Source: Pseudomonas orientalis
GTDB taxonomy: Bacteria > Pseudomonadota > Gammaproteobacteria > Pseudomonadales > Pseudomonadaceae
Direction of reading: 5' to 3'
Assembly (NCBI RefSeq): GCF_001439815.1
Contig: NZ_JYLM01000002.1
Coordinates: forward strand, 248,001 to 312,000
Length of the DNA stretch: 64,000 nt
Numbering within the stretch: the stretch's first letter is position 1; each line of letters begins with the position of its first letter. Shown here in pieces: positions 1-9,009 of this stretch. The position numbers and the translations under genes were made by a program. A model generated the notes under the pieces. It was not told the origin of the DNA. It saw only the letters and a program-made list of their open reading frames with translations, and searched no databases.

Positions 1-2
1 AG

Positions 3-1364
3 CGCCTGCTGCGTGAGCAATCCAAGGATCTGCGCGTCGCTGTGTGGCTCACCTGGGCACTGCATCAGCGTGATTCATTTGCCGGGTTGCTGGCCGGCCT
101 GGTTTTGCTGGTTTATCTCTGTGAGCATCACTGGGTGCAGGTTTATCCCACCAAGCCACGCACCCGCGTTGCCGCGTTGGGTTGGCTGGTGGCGCGCCTT
201 GACCCGCTCTTTTCGCAAAACCTGTCGCTTGTCGACCAGTTGCCCATATTCCGGGCGTTGCATGACCACCTCGTGCGCCTTGATGAGCTATTGAACGAGT
301 ACCTGGGTGGCGACGCCCCGTTGTTGTTGCCGAGCCGGCGCCAACTGGCGCAGCGTCTGGCGCGCGCCACGCAAGGTGAAGTGAAGCCGGCGGGCATCGC
401 GGGCGTCGTTGCCCAGGTCAGGCAGGCGAGCATGCGACCGCTCAAGCCTGAACCGTCCATCAGCAACGAAAAGGATGCCCACAAAGCGTTGCGCGCCTTA
501 CAGGAGCAGGGCCATACGTTATGTACCTGGTGGTTGCGCCAGAATGCCACCGACCTGCGGGCCCTGCGTCTGGGACGCACTCTGGCCTGGCTGAGCCTCG
601 TCAACTATCCCGATGCCAACAGTGAGGGGTTGACGGCATTGCGCCCGCTGGCTCCCGACAAGCTTAAACGTTACCAGGATCGTCTCAACCACGGCCATCA
701 CGCCGAGCTGTTGCTTGAACTCGAGGCCAGTCTGGCGGGCGCATTGTTCTGGTTCGATGGGCTGCGCATGGTCTGGGAGTGCCTTGACGCCTTGCATGCG
801 AGCCAGGCAATGGCCGAGCTGGAAATGAGTTTCGCGCTGTTATTGCAACGTTTGCCGAACCTGCCTGAATTGCGCTTCGACGACGGTACGCCGTTTGCGG
901 CCCCGGCGACCTGTGAGTGGATCAGGCTCCACGTGATGTGCCATCTGCACAAACCCGAGCCTTTCAATGCTGTCGCCGATGTCGGCAGCGAACCTTGGGA
1001 AGCCGCCTTGCAGGCGGTCATGCCGAGTTTGCGCCAGGACGGGCTCAAGGCAGCAGTGGGCGTGCTCAAGCAAGGTTTGCAGAACGCGTGCGGTGAACGC
1101 GCATGTTTTCACTGGCGGCTGGCGCTGGCCAGGTTGTGTGTGGGGGCGGGCAAGCCGGACTTGGGCAGGATCCAGCTGGAACAGCTTGACCTCGAATTAC
1201 AGCGCGCGGGCCTGGATCGCTGGGAGCCGGAACTGGCCCTGCACGTCAGTCGGCTGTTGTACCGCTGCTATGACCTGTTGCCACAAAGCCATGCCGTGCG
1301 CGAAAGCAAGGACGCCACGCACCGCCGGTTGTGCCAGTTCGATCTGGAAGCGGTACTCGAATAA
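3..1364 (+). CDS. tssA: Type VI secretion protein TssA (5' partial)
   Basis: The reading frame is already open at the window edge (frame 3), so the true start lies upstream. TssA is the cytoplasmic cap/adaptor protein that helps assemble the type VI baseplate and sheath. The visible N-terminus has the ImpA_N pattern (LREQSKDLRVAVWL, then GLLAGL and HHW..VYP), and the C-terminal part (WRLALARLC onward) has the VasJ-like helical region, which fits a long-form TssA. A GTG at 42 could be misread as a start, but the ImpA motif begins before it. The gene is followed 23 bases later by tssB, and everything downstream to 19614 runs the same way. The family call is firm; the full length is unknown. Confidence 0.9.
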   Translation, partial: RLLREQSKDLRVAVWLTWALHQRDSFAGLLAGLVLLVYLCEHHWVQVYPTKPRTRVAALGWLVARLDPLFSQNLSLVDQLPIFRALHDHLVRLDELLNEYLGGDAPLLLPSRRQLAQRLARATQGEVKPAGIAGVVAQVRQASMRPLKPEPSISNEKDAHKALRALQEQGHTLCTWWLRQNATDLRALRLGRTLAWLSLVNYPDANSEGLTALRPLAPDKLKRYQDRLNHGHHAELLLELEASLAGALFWFDGLRMVWECLDALHASQAMAELEMSFALLLQRLPNLPELRFDDGTPFAAPATCEWIRLHVMCHLHKPEPFNAVADVGSEPWEAALQAVMPSLRQDGLKAAVGVLKQGLQNACGERACFHWRLALARLCVGAGKPDLGRIQLEQLDLELQRAGLDRWEPELALHVSRLLYRCYDLLPQSHAVRESKDATHRRLCQFDLEAVLE

Positions 1365-1387
1365 AAATCATCAAAAGGAGAAACATC

Positions 1388-1897
1388 ATGGCCAAAGACG
1401 GTTCGGTAGCACCCAAGGAACGTATCAATATCACCTTCAAACCCGCCGTCGGCGGTGCTCAGGAGGAGGTCGAGCTGCCGTTGAAACTGTTGGTGCTGGG
1501 GGATTTTTCACAACGCGAGGACCCGCGCAAGCTTGAGGACCGCAAGCCTATCGGAATCGACAGGAGCAGCTTCGACGAGGTGCTGGCCAAACAGGCCCTG
1601 AACCTGACGTTGAGCGTGCCCAATCGCCTTCAGGAAGAAGCTGACGTTGAAGATCTGGCGATTCAGGTCCGTATCAACTCGATGAAGGATTTCAACCCCG
1701 CCAACCTGGTCGAGCAAATACCGCAGTTGCAAAAGCTGATGGTGCTGCGAGAGGCATTGGTAGCGCTCAAGGGGCCGCTGGGCAACACCCCGAGCTTTCG
1801 TAAAGCCATTGAGCAGGCGCTGGCCGACGACGACTCCCGTACTCGGGTGCTGGCCGAGTTGGGGCTGAGCAGCGCCGATGCCGAACCCATTCAGTAA
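1388..1897 (+). CDS. tssB: Type VI secretion sheath small subunit TssB
   Basis: The product has 169 residues, normal for TssB (VipA/HsiB). TssB pairs with TssC to form the contractile sheath around the Hcp tube. The N-terminus MAKDGSVAPKERINITF and the middle LPLKLLVLGDFSQRED are typical of the family, and the phrase IDRSSFDEVLA matches its conserved centre. I chose the ATG at 1388 because AAAGGAG lies 7-8 bases upstream; the longer reading from 1331 overlaps tssA and adds residues unlike the family. tssC starts 15 bases after the stop, so the two sheath genes are translated from one message. Confidence 0.96.
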   Translation: MAKDGSVAPKERINITFKPAVGGAQEEVELPLKLLVLGDFSQREDPRKLEDRKPIGIDRSSFDEVLAKQALNLTLSVPNRLQEEADVEDLAIQVRINSMKDFNPANLVEQIPQLQKLMVLREALVALKGPLGNTPSFRKAIEQALADDDSRTRVLAELGLSSADAEPIQ

Positions 1898-1912
1898 AAG
1901 GACACTGACACC

Positions 1913-3394
1913 ATGACGACTACCCAGTACACCCCGAAGCCCCTGCCAAAAGCCACCGCCGAGTGCAGCATTCTCGACAGCATCATTGCCCAGACGCTGC
2001 TGAATGCCGATGACGAGGCGTACAGCATTGCCAAGCGGGGTGTGGCGGCGTTTATCGAAGAGCTGGTCAAGCCCCACAACCGCGAAGAACCGGTCAAGAA
2101 ACGTCTGGTCGACCGGATGATCGCCGAGATCGATGCCAAGCTCAGCCGGCAAATGGATGAGATTCTGCACCACCCGGACTTTCAGGCACTGGAGGCGGCC
2201 TGGCGAGGCTTGCAACTGCTGGTCGAGCGCACCAACTTCCGTGAGAACATCAAGATAGAAGTGCTGAATGTCTCGCGGCAGGACCTGTTGGACGATTTCG
2301 AGGATTCCCCGGAAATTACCCAGTCGGGGCTCTACAAGCACATCTACAGTGCCGAATACGGCCAGTTTGGCGGGCAGCCGGTAGGGGCGATCATCGCCAA
2401 CTATTTCCTGTCGCCCAGTGCGCCTGATGTAAAACTCATGCAATACGTGGCCGGTGTTGCCGGTATGGCCCACGCCCCGTTCATTGCGGCGGCCGGGCCA
2501 GGCTTCTTTGGCCTGGAAAGCTTTACCGGCCTGCCTGACCTCAAGGACCTCAGGGATCATTTCGAAGGCCCGCAGTTTGCCAAGTGGCAGAGCTTTCGCC
2601 AGAGCGAAGATGCACGCTACATCGGCCTCACGGTACCGCGTTTCTTGTTGCGCACGCCGTACGACCCCCTTGAATGCCCGGTCAAAACCTTTGCCTACCA
2701 GGAAACTGTGGTCAACAGCCACGAGCACTACCTGTGGGGCAATACGGCTTATGCCTTCGCTACGCGCCTGACCGACAGCTTCGCGCGCTTTCGCTGGTGC
2801 CCGAATATCATCGGCCCTCAGAGCGGTGGGGCGGTCGAGGACCTGCCGTTGCATCACTTCCAGAGCATGGGTGAGATTGAAACCAAGATTCCTACCGAGG
2901 TACTGGTTTCAGACCGGCGCGAATATGAGTTGGCGCAGGAAGGGTTCATCGCCCTGACCATGCGCAAGGGCAGTGACAACGCGGCCTTCTTCTCCGCCAG
3001 TTCCGTGCAGAAGCCCAAGACGTTCGGCATCAGTGAAGAGGGCAAGGCAGCCGAACTGAACTACCGGCTCGGCACCCAGTTGCCTTACATGATGGTGGTC
3101 AATCGTCTGGCCCATTACCTCAAGGTTCTGCAGCGTGAACAATTGGGCTCGTGGAAGGAACGGACCGACCTGGAGTTGGAGCTCAACAAGTGGATTCGCC
3201 AATACGTGGCGGATCAGGAAAATCCCAGTGCGCAAGTGCGCGGGCGGCGTCCATTGCGCGCAGCGCGCATTGTCGTCAGTGATGTCGAGGGTGACCCGGG
3301 CTGGTACCGCGTCAGTTTGAGCGTACGGCCGCATTTCAAGTACATGGGCGCGGATTTCACCTTGTCCCTTGTCGGCAAGCTCGACAAAGAATGA
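1913..3394 (+). CDS. tssC: Type VI secretion sheath large subunit TssC
   Basis: The product has 493 residues, the usual length for TssC (VipB/HsiC), the large sheath subunit that interlocks with TssB and is disassembled by ClpV. Family landmarks visible are LDSIIAQTLLNAD near the start, HPDFQALEAAWRGLQLLVERT, YGQFGGQPVGAIIANY, and a C-terminal GDPGWYRVSLSVRPHFKYMGADFTLSLVGKL split by the standard tail. A good ribosome site (AAAAGGACAC) precedes the ATG. The stop overlaps an in-frame ATG of the next gene at 3391, but tssE more likely starts at 3409. Confidence 0.97.
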   Translation: MTTTQYTPKPLPKATAECSILDSIIAQTLLNADDEAYSIAKRGVAAFIEELVKPHNREEPVKKRLVDRMIAEIDAKLSRQMDEILHHPDFQALEAAWRGLQLLVERTNFRENIKIEVLNVSRQDLLDDFEDSPEITQSGLYKHIYSAEYGQFGGQPVGAIIANYFLSPSAPDVKLMQYVAGVAGMAHAPFIAAAGPGFFGLESFTGLPDLKDLRDHFEGPQFAKWQSFRQSEDARYIGLTVPRFLLRTPYDPLECPVKTFAYQETVVNSHEHYLWGNTAYAFATRLTDSFARFRWCPNIIGPQSGGAVEDLPLHHFQSMGEIETKIPTEVLVSDRREYELAQEGFIALTMRKGSDNAAFFSASSVQKPKTFGISEEGKAAELNYRLGTQLPYMMVVNRLAHYLKVLQREQLGSWKERTDLELELNKWIRQYVADQENPSAQVRGRRPLRAARIVVSDVEGDPGWYRVSLSVRPHFKYMGADFTLSLVGKLDKE

Positions 3395-3408
3395 GACGAG
3401 GCCAGGGA

Positions 3409-3810
3409 ATGCGCCACCACAACAGCCTTTTTGAGCGTCTTGAGCCCGACGCGCCCGCCAGCATGTGCCGCGTGACGTCCGTCGCCACGCACTTGACGAA
3501 AATGCTCAGCACCCGTGCAGGCAGCGTGCAGACGCTGCCGGATTACGGCTTGCCTGATCTCAATGACATGCGGCTCAGCCTGCATGAGTCGCTGACCCAG
3601 TCGCGCTTGCTGATCGAGCGCTTCATCCAGGCCTACGAACCACGACTGGTGGAGGTGCGCGTCAGGGTGCTGCCCCGCACGCATGAAACGTTGGCATTGG
3701 CATTTGCCATTGATGCCGGGCTGCTCATTGAAGGTGGCACCCAACCTGTTGTGTTTCATGCGCGCCTGACGGATGCAGGGCAGGTGGAGGTCTGCGCAGA
3801 TGGCCTTTAA
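3409..3810 (+). CDS. tssE: Type VI secretion baseplate subunit TssE
   Basis: This 133-residue protein is TssE, the gp25-like baseplate wedge component. It carries the expected SLFERL start, the conserved TRAGSVQTLPDYGLPDLND segment (the gp25 signature around the family EPR-like core) and the arginine-rich strand VEVRVRVLP. The ATG at 3409 follows GAGGCCAGGGA; an alternative ATG at 3391 overlaps the tssC stop and would add six residues. It overlaps the tssF start by 11 bases, which indicates translational coupling in the baseplate block TssE-F-G. Confidence 0.93.
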   Translation: MRHHNSLFERLEPDAPASMCRVTSVATHLTKMLSTRAGSVQTLPDYGLPDLNDMRLSLHESLTQSRLLIERFIQAYEPRLVEVRVRVLPRTHETLALAFAIDAGLLIEGGTQPVVFHARLTDAGQVEVCADGL

Positions 3811-5587
3811 CCACTATTTTCAAAGCGAACTCAGTGCCCTGCGGCAACTTGGGCGGCGCTTTTCAGAGCGCAATCCGGCCCTGGCACCGTTTCTCGCCGA
3901 GGCCGGTCAGGACCCGGATGTGGAGCGATTGCTGGAGGGCTTTGCATTTCTGACCGCGCGCCTGCGTCAGAAGCTGGATGACGAGCTGCCCGAATTGACG
4001 CATTCCTTGATGCATCTGTTATGGCCCAACTACATGCGGCCAATGCCAGCCCTGAGCATCCTGCAGTTCGACCCGTTGAAATGTGCCGGCCCCAGCGTTC
4101 GAGTGGTACGGGATACCGCGGTGGAAAGCCTGCCCATCAAAGGTGAACGTTGCCGTTTCAGAACCTGCTATGCCACCGAGGTCATGGCGTTGCAACTTCG
4201 GAGCCTGGATTACACCTGCCAGGGGGCAGTGGACTGGCTGGACCTGCGCCTGGCCCTGAGCGCAGAGGGCAATTTCAGTGCGTTGGCATTCGATTCGTTG
4301 CGCCTGCACCTGGCTGGAGACCGTCATGTCAGCCAAGGCCTGTACCTCGGCTTATTGCGCCATCTGGACGGTATTCATCTGCACCTGCTGGACCAGAACG
4401 GTTTGCCGGTCAAGGGCGTCGATGATCAGCCTGCGACGCTACGGCTCAGCGCCAGCCAGGTCCGGCCGGTGGGTTTTGCACAGGAACACGCACTGATTCC
4501 TTACCCGCAAAACACCTTCTGTGGTTATCGCCACCTGCAGGAATATTTCACGTTCCCCGAAAAGTACTTGTTTGTCGATATCGAAGGGTTGGCTGCGCTC
4601 CATCGGTTTCCCCAGGAGGTGCTCAAGCAGGCACACGCCATGGTGCTGCGCTTCGAGCTGCGCGGGCAGGGCCGTGCGCTTGCGCGTCCCACACTGGACA
4701 ACGTGAAGCTGTACTGCACGCCTGTCGTCAACCTGTTCAATCAGGATGCGATACCCATTCGGCTGGACGGAAAACAGGATGAGTACCTTCTGTTGCCGGG
4801 GGAATACTCCCCGGGGAACGCCGCTGTGTTTTCGGTTGACCGTGTTACCGGCTGGCGCCCCGGTGGCTTGGGGTATCAGACGTACGTGCCCTTTGAATCG
4901 TTCGAGCATGACGGTGCTCTGCAGACTACGGGCGCGATCCCCAGCTTCAGTATCCGTCAACGGCCTTCGGTACAGCATGACGGGCTGGCCACCTGGATAG
5001 GGTTTGGCGGACGCCGCGAGGAGGGCCCGGAAACCCTGTCGATCGAGCTGACGTGCACCAATGCCGGACTGCCGCGCCAGTTACGGGCCGGTGAAATCAA
5101 CCAGCCCGGCGAGCACACCCCTGAGTCCTTGACGTTTCGCAATATCACCGCGCCAACCGCCAGTTTTGCGCCGCCGCTGGACCAGGATTATCTGTGGAAG
5201 CTGATCAGCAACATGTCGCTCAATTATCTCTCACTGACCGATATCAACGCGCTGAAGGTGATTCTCGAAGCCTACGATTTGCCTCGCTATCACGATCGCC
5301 AGGCGATGAGCGTCAGTCGCAAGAAATTGGGCGCGCTGCGCGCCATCCAGCATGAAGCGGTTGACCGCTTGCACCGTGGCCTGCCGATTCGCGGATTGCG
5401 GGTGGACCTGACGGTGGACCCCATGGGGTTTGCCGGCCAAGGCGACCTGTTCGTGTTCGCTTCGGTCCTCAATCAGTTTTTTGCGCTGTACGCCAGCCTC
5501 AATTCCTATCACGAGTTGCGAGTTATCAGCACACAAGGAGACGTGTATCTATGGCCGTTCCAGATGGGGCAGCAACCCCTGCTTTGA
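3800..5587 (+). CDS. tssF: Type VI secretion baseplate subunit TssF
   Basis: The product has 595 residues, standard for TssF (VasA), which forms the baseplate wedge with TssG and TssK. The start MAFNHYFQSELSALRQLG and the following RNPALAPFLAEAGQDPDVERLLEGFAFLTARLRQKLDDE region (read in parts) are the strongest family signature, followed by LMHLLWPNYMRPMPALSI. The ATG at 3800 gives this exact canonical N-terminus; a longer reading from 3773 adds nine non-family residues inside tssE. It overlaps tssG by 37 bases. Confidence 0.96.
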   Translation: MAFNHYFQSELSALRQLGRRFSERNPALAPFLAEAGQDPDVERLLEGFAFLTARLRQKLDDELPELTHSLMHLLWPNYMRPMPALSILQFDPLKCAGPSVRVVRDTAVESLPIKGERCRFRTCYATEVMALQLRSLDYTCQGAVDWLDLRLALSAEGNFSALAFDSLRLHLAGDRHVSQGLYLGLLRHLDGIHLHLLDQNGLPVKGVDDQPATLRLSASQVRPVGFAQEHALIPYPQNTFCGYRHLQEYFTFPEKYLFVDIEGLAALHRFPQEVLKQAHAMVLRFELRGQGRALARPTLDNVKLYCTPVVNLFNQDAIPIRLDGKQDEYLLLPGEYSPGNAAVFSVDRVTGWRPGGLGYQTYVPFESFEHDGALQTTGAIPSFSIRQRPSVQHDGLATWIGFGGRREEGPETLSIELTCTNAGLPRQLRAGEINQPGEHTPESLTFRNITAPTASFAPPLDQDYLWKLISNMSLNYLSLTDINALKVILEAYDLPRYHDRQAMSVSRKKLGALRAIQHEAVDRLHRGLPIRGLRVDLTVDPMGFAGQGDLFVFASVLNQFFALYASLNSYHELRVISTQGDVYLWPFQMGQQPLL

Positions 5588-6558
5588 CCGAGCTTTGCCG
5601 TGTCATCCGCGAATACACGCTATTCCAGGCGGTGGTGCAGGTGGTTGCATGTTTAAGCCGGGCTCATCCACGGCTGGATGAGGATGCGCTGTACGACCTG
5701 CTGGAATTCCAGGCCAATCCAGGCCTGGGGTTTGCGGGACACGATATTGACCGTGTGGAGTTTTTTACGGAGCACGGGACCTTGCGGGCGCGCCTGCGCA
5801 TCAATGTGCTCGGGTTGTTCGGCGCGGGTTCACCCTTGCCTGCGTTTTATGCTGAGCAGGCATTTGCGGAGCGGACAGGTGGCAATCCCACGCGGGATTT
5901 TCTCGATATGTTCCACCACCGACTGCACCGTTTGATGTTACCGATCTGGCGAAAATACCGTTACCGGGCCTGTTTTCAACAGGGTGCCAGTGATGCGTTT
6001 TCACAGCAGATGTTTGCGCTGATCGGCCTCGGCAGTCAGGCGATCCGGAACGCCTCGCGTCTCGATTGCAAGCGCTTGCTGCCTTACCTTGGGCTTCTGA
6101 GTCTGCGAACGCACTCGGCTGCGCTGATCGAGACCGTGCTGCGGTACTACTTCAAGCATGCCCCGGTGTTCATCGAACAATGGGTCGAGCGCAGGGTGGA
6201 TCTCGCGCAGTCGCAGCGCAATGACTTGGGCCGCGCCAACTGTGCGCTTGGTCAGGACCTTGTGCTGGGACGCCGGATCGCTGACCGCAGCGGCAAATTC
6301 AGGGTGCATATCACTGCGTTGGATTGGCAGCGTTTTCACGATTTTCTCCCCACGGGAACGGCGTATGCCCCGGCGTGTTCGCTGGTGCGTCTGACCGCGC
6401 CGGACGCGCTGCAATTTGACCTGCGCCTGGTGCTGGCGCCCGACGAAATCCGGGCGCTGCACATCGGCGCGAACAATGTGTGCCGCCTGGGTTGGACCAG
6501 TTGGCTGGAACATGAGCGAGCAGAGGGTGCGATCACGCTCGCCGGGCATTTTCATTAA
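5551..6558 (+). CDS. tssG: Type VI secretion baseplate subunit TssG
   Basis: The product has 335 residues and matches TssG (VasB), the TssF partner in the baseplate wedge. Visible family features are FQAVVQVVACL near the start, the segment IDRVEFF, and NVLGLFGAGSPLPAFYAE, which is the best conserved TssG stretch, followed by DFLDMFHHRL. Translation starts inside the end of tssF after an AAGGAG site at about 5536, so the two are coupled. The clpV gene begins 12 bases after the stop. Confidence 0.95.
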   Translation: MAVPDGAATPALTELCRVIREYTLFQAVVQVVACLSRAHPRLDEDALYDLLEFQANPGLGFAGHDIDRVEFFTEHGTLRARLRINVLGLFGAGSPLPAFYAEQAFAERTGGNPTRDFLDMFHHRLHRLMLPIWRKYRYRACFQQGASDAFSQQMFALIGLGSQAIRNASRLDCKRLLPYLGLLSLRTHSAALIETVLRYYFKHAPVFIEQWVERRVDLAQSQRNDLGRANCALGQDLVLGRRIADRSGKFRVHITALDWQRFHDFLPTGTAYAPACSLVRLTAPDALQFDLRLVLAPDEIRALHIGANNVCRLGWTSWLEHERAEGAITLAGHFH

Positions 6559-6570
6559 GGATTGATGCGC

Positions 6571-9009
6571 ATGATTAATGTTGACCTGCAACAACTGATC
6601 CGTACCTTGACGGACCAGACCCGCCGGGACCTGACGCGTGCTGCCGAGCGCTGCATGACCAGAGGCGGTCATGAAGTATTGGTGGAGGATCTGCTCCTGG
6701 CCTTGCTCGAGCATCCCGCTGGGTTGATGGCCAAGGCATTGTCCGATGCCGACGTTCCCATGGGTGAACTGCAAGCAGCCTTACAGCCCAGGAGTGAGCA
6801 GAGCGCTACACGCAACCCGGTGTTAGCCCGGGCCCTGGTGCTGTGGTTACAACAAGCGGTGATGGTTGCGCACGTGGAGTTGGGTCAACGTTTTGTCGAT
6901 CATGGTGCGCTCTTGCTGGCACTTTTACAGCATCCGCTGGAGCACGCCGGCAGCAGGTATTACGCTGTGCTCAGCCGACTGGACAGCACCAGACTGCGTG
7001 ATTTCCTGAAGAGCCAGCCCTGCGAGAATCAGCCGATTGCCAACGAGTCGCTGTTGCAGCGCTTTACCCATGACCTCACCCGACAGGCCCGTGAGGGCCG
7101 GATAGACCCCGTGCTGTGTCGCGAGCGTGAAATACGTCAGCTGATCGATATTCTGCTGCGGCGGCGCAAGAACAACCCGATTCTGGTGGGGGAGGCTGGG
7201 GTAGGGAAAACGGCGATCGTCGAAGGGCTTGCGTTGCAGGTCGTTGCTTTGCAGGTACCCGATGCCCTTAAAGCGGTTCGCGTGCTGACCCTCGATATGG
7301 GCTTGCTGCAAGCGGGGGCCAGCCTCAAAGGGGAATTCGAGCGGCGCCTCAAAGGGGTGATTGATGAAGTGAACGCATCACCGGAGCCGGTGATCCTGTT
7401 TATCGACGAAGCCCATACCCTGATTGGCGCTGGCAGCCAGCCGGGAGGCCTGGACGCGGCCAACCTGCTCAAGCCGGCGCTGGCTCGCGGCGCACTGCGT
7501 ACGATTGCCGCCACCACCTGGTCGGAATACAAGCGGTACATCGAAAAGGACCCGGCCTTGGCGCGACGCTTCCAGCCGGTACTGGTCGAGGAGCCTGGTG
7601 TCGAACAGGCAGTATCGATTCTGCGGGGGCTGGTACCTGCCTATGAAGCGAGTCATGGCGTGTACGTGCGTGATGATGCGGTGGTGGCGGCCGCTCGCAT
7701 GAGCGCACGCTATCTTGCAGGCCGCCAGCTGCCGGACAAGGCAGTGGACGTGCTGGACACCGCCTGTGCCAGTGTGCGTGCGCGTCAGGCCATGCCGCCG
7801 CAGGCATTGCAGGCGCTACGCGCCGAACTGATCGAGGGCCAGCGGCAGGCGCGGGCGCTGGAGCGAGACGCCGAGCTCGGTTTGCCCGTGGATGCCCATT
7901 CCTTGCAGGCGTTGAAGCTGCGCCTGGAAACCCTCGAGCACGAGCGCCTGACACTGGAGCGGGACTGGCTTGAGCGGGGTGGGCAAGCGTTGGTGAAACC
8001 CGAGGTATGCCCGCGTGGCGTTGCCCAGGTCATCAGCGCGTGGACCGGTATTCCCATTGAGCAACTGGCCCTCGAACCGAACGAAAAAGTCCTGGGTTTT
8101 GCCGAAGCCTTGCGCGCCCGCGTGCTAGGTCAGGAGCACGCAGTGCAGGCCCTGGATCGTGCCTTGCGCGCGGCCGCCGCAGGGCTTGAGAAGGTCGATG
8201 CACCTGTCGGGGTGTTTCTACTGGTGGGGCCAAGCGGTGTCGGCAAGACCGAAACGGCACTGGCGCTGGCCGATCTCTTGTACGGCGGTGAGCAGTTCGT
8301 CACCACGATCAACATGTCGGAATACCAGGAGCAGCACGCGCTTTCCCGATTGATCGGTGCGCCACCGGGTTATGTCGGTTATGGCGAGGGTGGGGTATTG
8401 ACCCAAGCCGTACGCCAGCGTCCCTATTCGGTGGTCCTGCTCGACGAGGTGGAGAAAGCCGACCCGCAGGTGCTGAACCTGTTTTACCAGGTCTTCGACA
8501 AAGGCCGCGCCAATGATGGCGAGGGGCGGGAAATCGACTTTCGCAACACCGTGCTGCTGATGACTTCCAACCTGGCAAGCGACTGTATCAACGCGCTTTG
8601 CGCAGGCGGTCAACGACCTGACCCCCAGGTGCTGCAAGACGCGATTTACCCGGTACTGCGGGCCCACTTCAAGCCCGCATTGCTCGCCCGCATGCGTGTC
8701 GTACCGTATTACCCGATCGGGGAGAAGGTACTGCACGAGGTGGTCGCACTCAAACTTGCGAGCCTTGGCCAGCGGCTGTACCAGCGCCAACTGGCGTTCA
8801 CCTGGTCTGATGAGTTGGTTGCGCACATGACCGAGCGTTGCGCCGACAGCGACAGCGGTGCGCGGTACATCGACCAGTGGATCGAGCGGCATTTATTACC
8901 GCAGATGGTGGATGGCCTGCTCGGCGCCATGGCCGTGGACGCGCCGGTTGCCTCGGTGCATGCCCGATTGGATGGCAACGGTCTGCCTGTCTGTGAGTTC
9001 AGCCAATGA
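6571..9009 (+). CDS. clpV: Type VI sheath-recycling AAA+ ATPase ClpV (TssH)
   Basis: The product has about 812 residues. ClpV binds contracted sheath and disassembles it using two ATPase rings. The N-terminal ClpN-like domain is followed by the first AAA module (Walker A GEAGVGKT near residue 207, Walker B VILFIDEAHTLIGAG), a coiled middle domain, and the second module (Walker A GPSGVGKT near residue 554, Walker B VVLLDEVEKADP). The substrate pore loop region GAPPGYVGYGEGG is intact. I chose the ATG at 6571, giving MINVDLQQL as in relatives, with AAGG ten bases upstream; TTG 6562 and ATG 6565 are alternatives. The stop overlaps the next gene by four bases. Confidence 0.96.
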   Translation: MINVDLQQLIRTLTDQTRRDLTRAAERCMTRGGHEVLVEDLLLALLEHPAGLMAKALSDADVPMGELQAALQPRSEQSATRNPVLARALVLWLQQAVMVAHVELGQRFVDHGALLLALLQHPLEHAGSRYYAVLSRLDSTRLRDFLKSQPCENQPIANESLLQRFTHDLTRQAREGRIDPVLCREREIRQLIDILLRRRKNNPILVGEAGVGKTAIVEGLALQVVALQVPDALKAVRVLTLDMGLLQAGASLKGEFERRLKGVIDEVNASPEPVILFIDEAHTLIGAGSQPGGLDAANLLKPALARGALRTIAATTWSEYKRYIEKDPALARRFQPVLVEEPGVEQAVSILRGLVPAYEASHGVYVRDDAVVAAARMSARYLAGRQLPDKAVDVLDTACASVRARQAMPPQALQALRAELIEGQRQARALERDAELGLPVDAHSLQALKLRLETLEHERLTLERDWLERGGQALVKPEVCPRGVAQVISAWTGIPIEQLALEPNEKVLGFAEALRARVLGQEHAVQALDRALRAAAAGLEKVDAPVGVFLLVGPSGVGKTETALALADLLYGGEQFVTTINMSEYQEQHALSRLIGAPPGYVGYGEGGVLTQAVRQRPYSVVLLDEVEKADPQVLNLFYQVFDKGRANDGEGREIDFRNTVLLMTSNLASDCINALCAGGQRPDPQVLQDAIYPVLRAHFKPALLARMRVVPYYPIGEKVLHEVVALKLASLGQRLYQRQLAFTWSDELVAHMTERCADSDSGARYIDQWIERHLLPQMVDGLLGAMAVDAPVASVHARLDGNGLPVCEFSQ

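Noticed and set aside
1508..2857. 449-codon minus-strand open frame over tssB and tssC
   Set aside because: It is antisense to two well-recognised sheath genes, has no ribosome site and no family-like motif; it is a by-product of GC-rich codon use.
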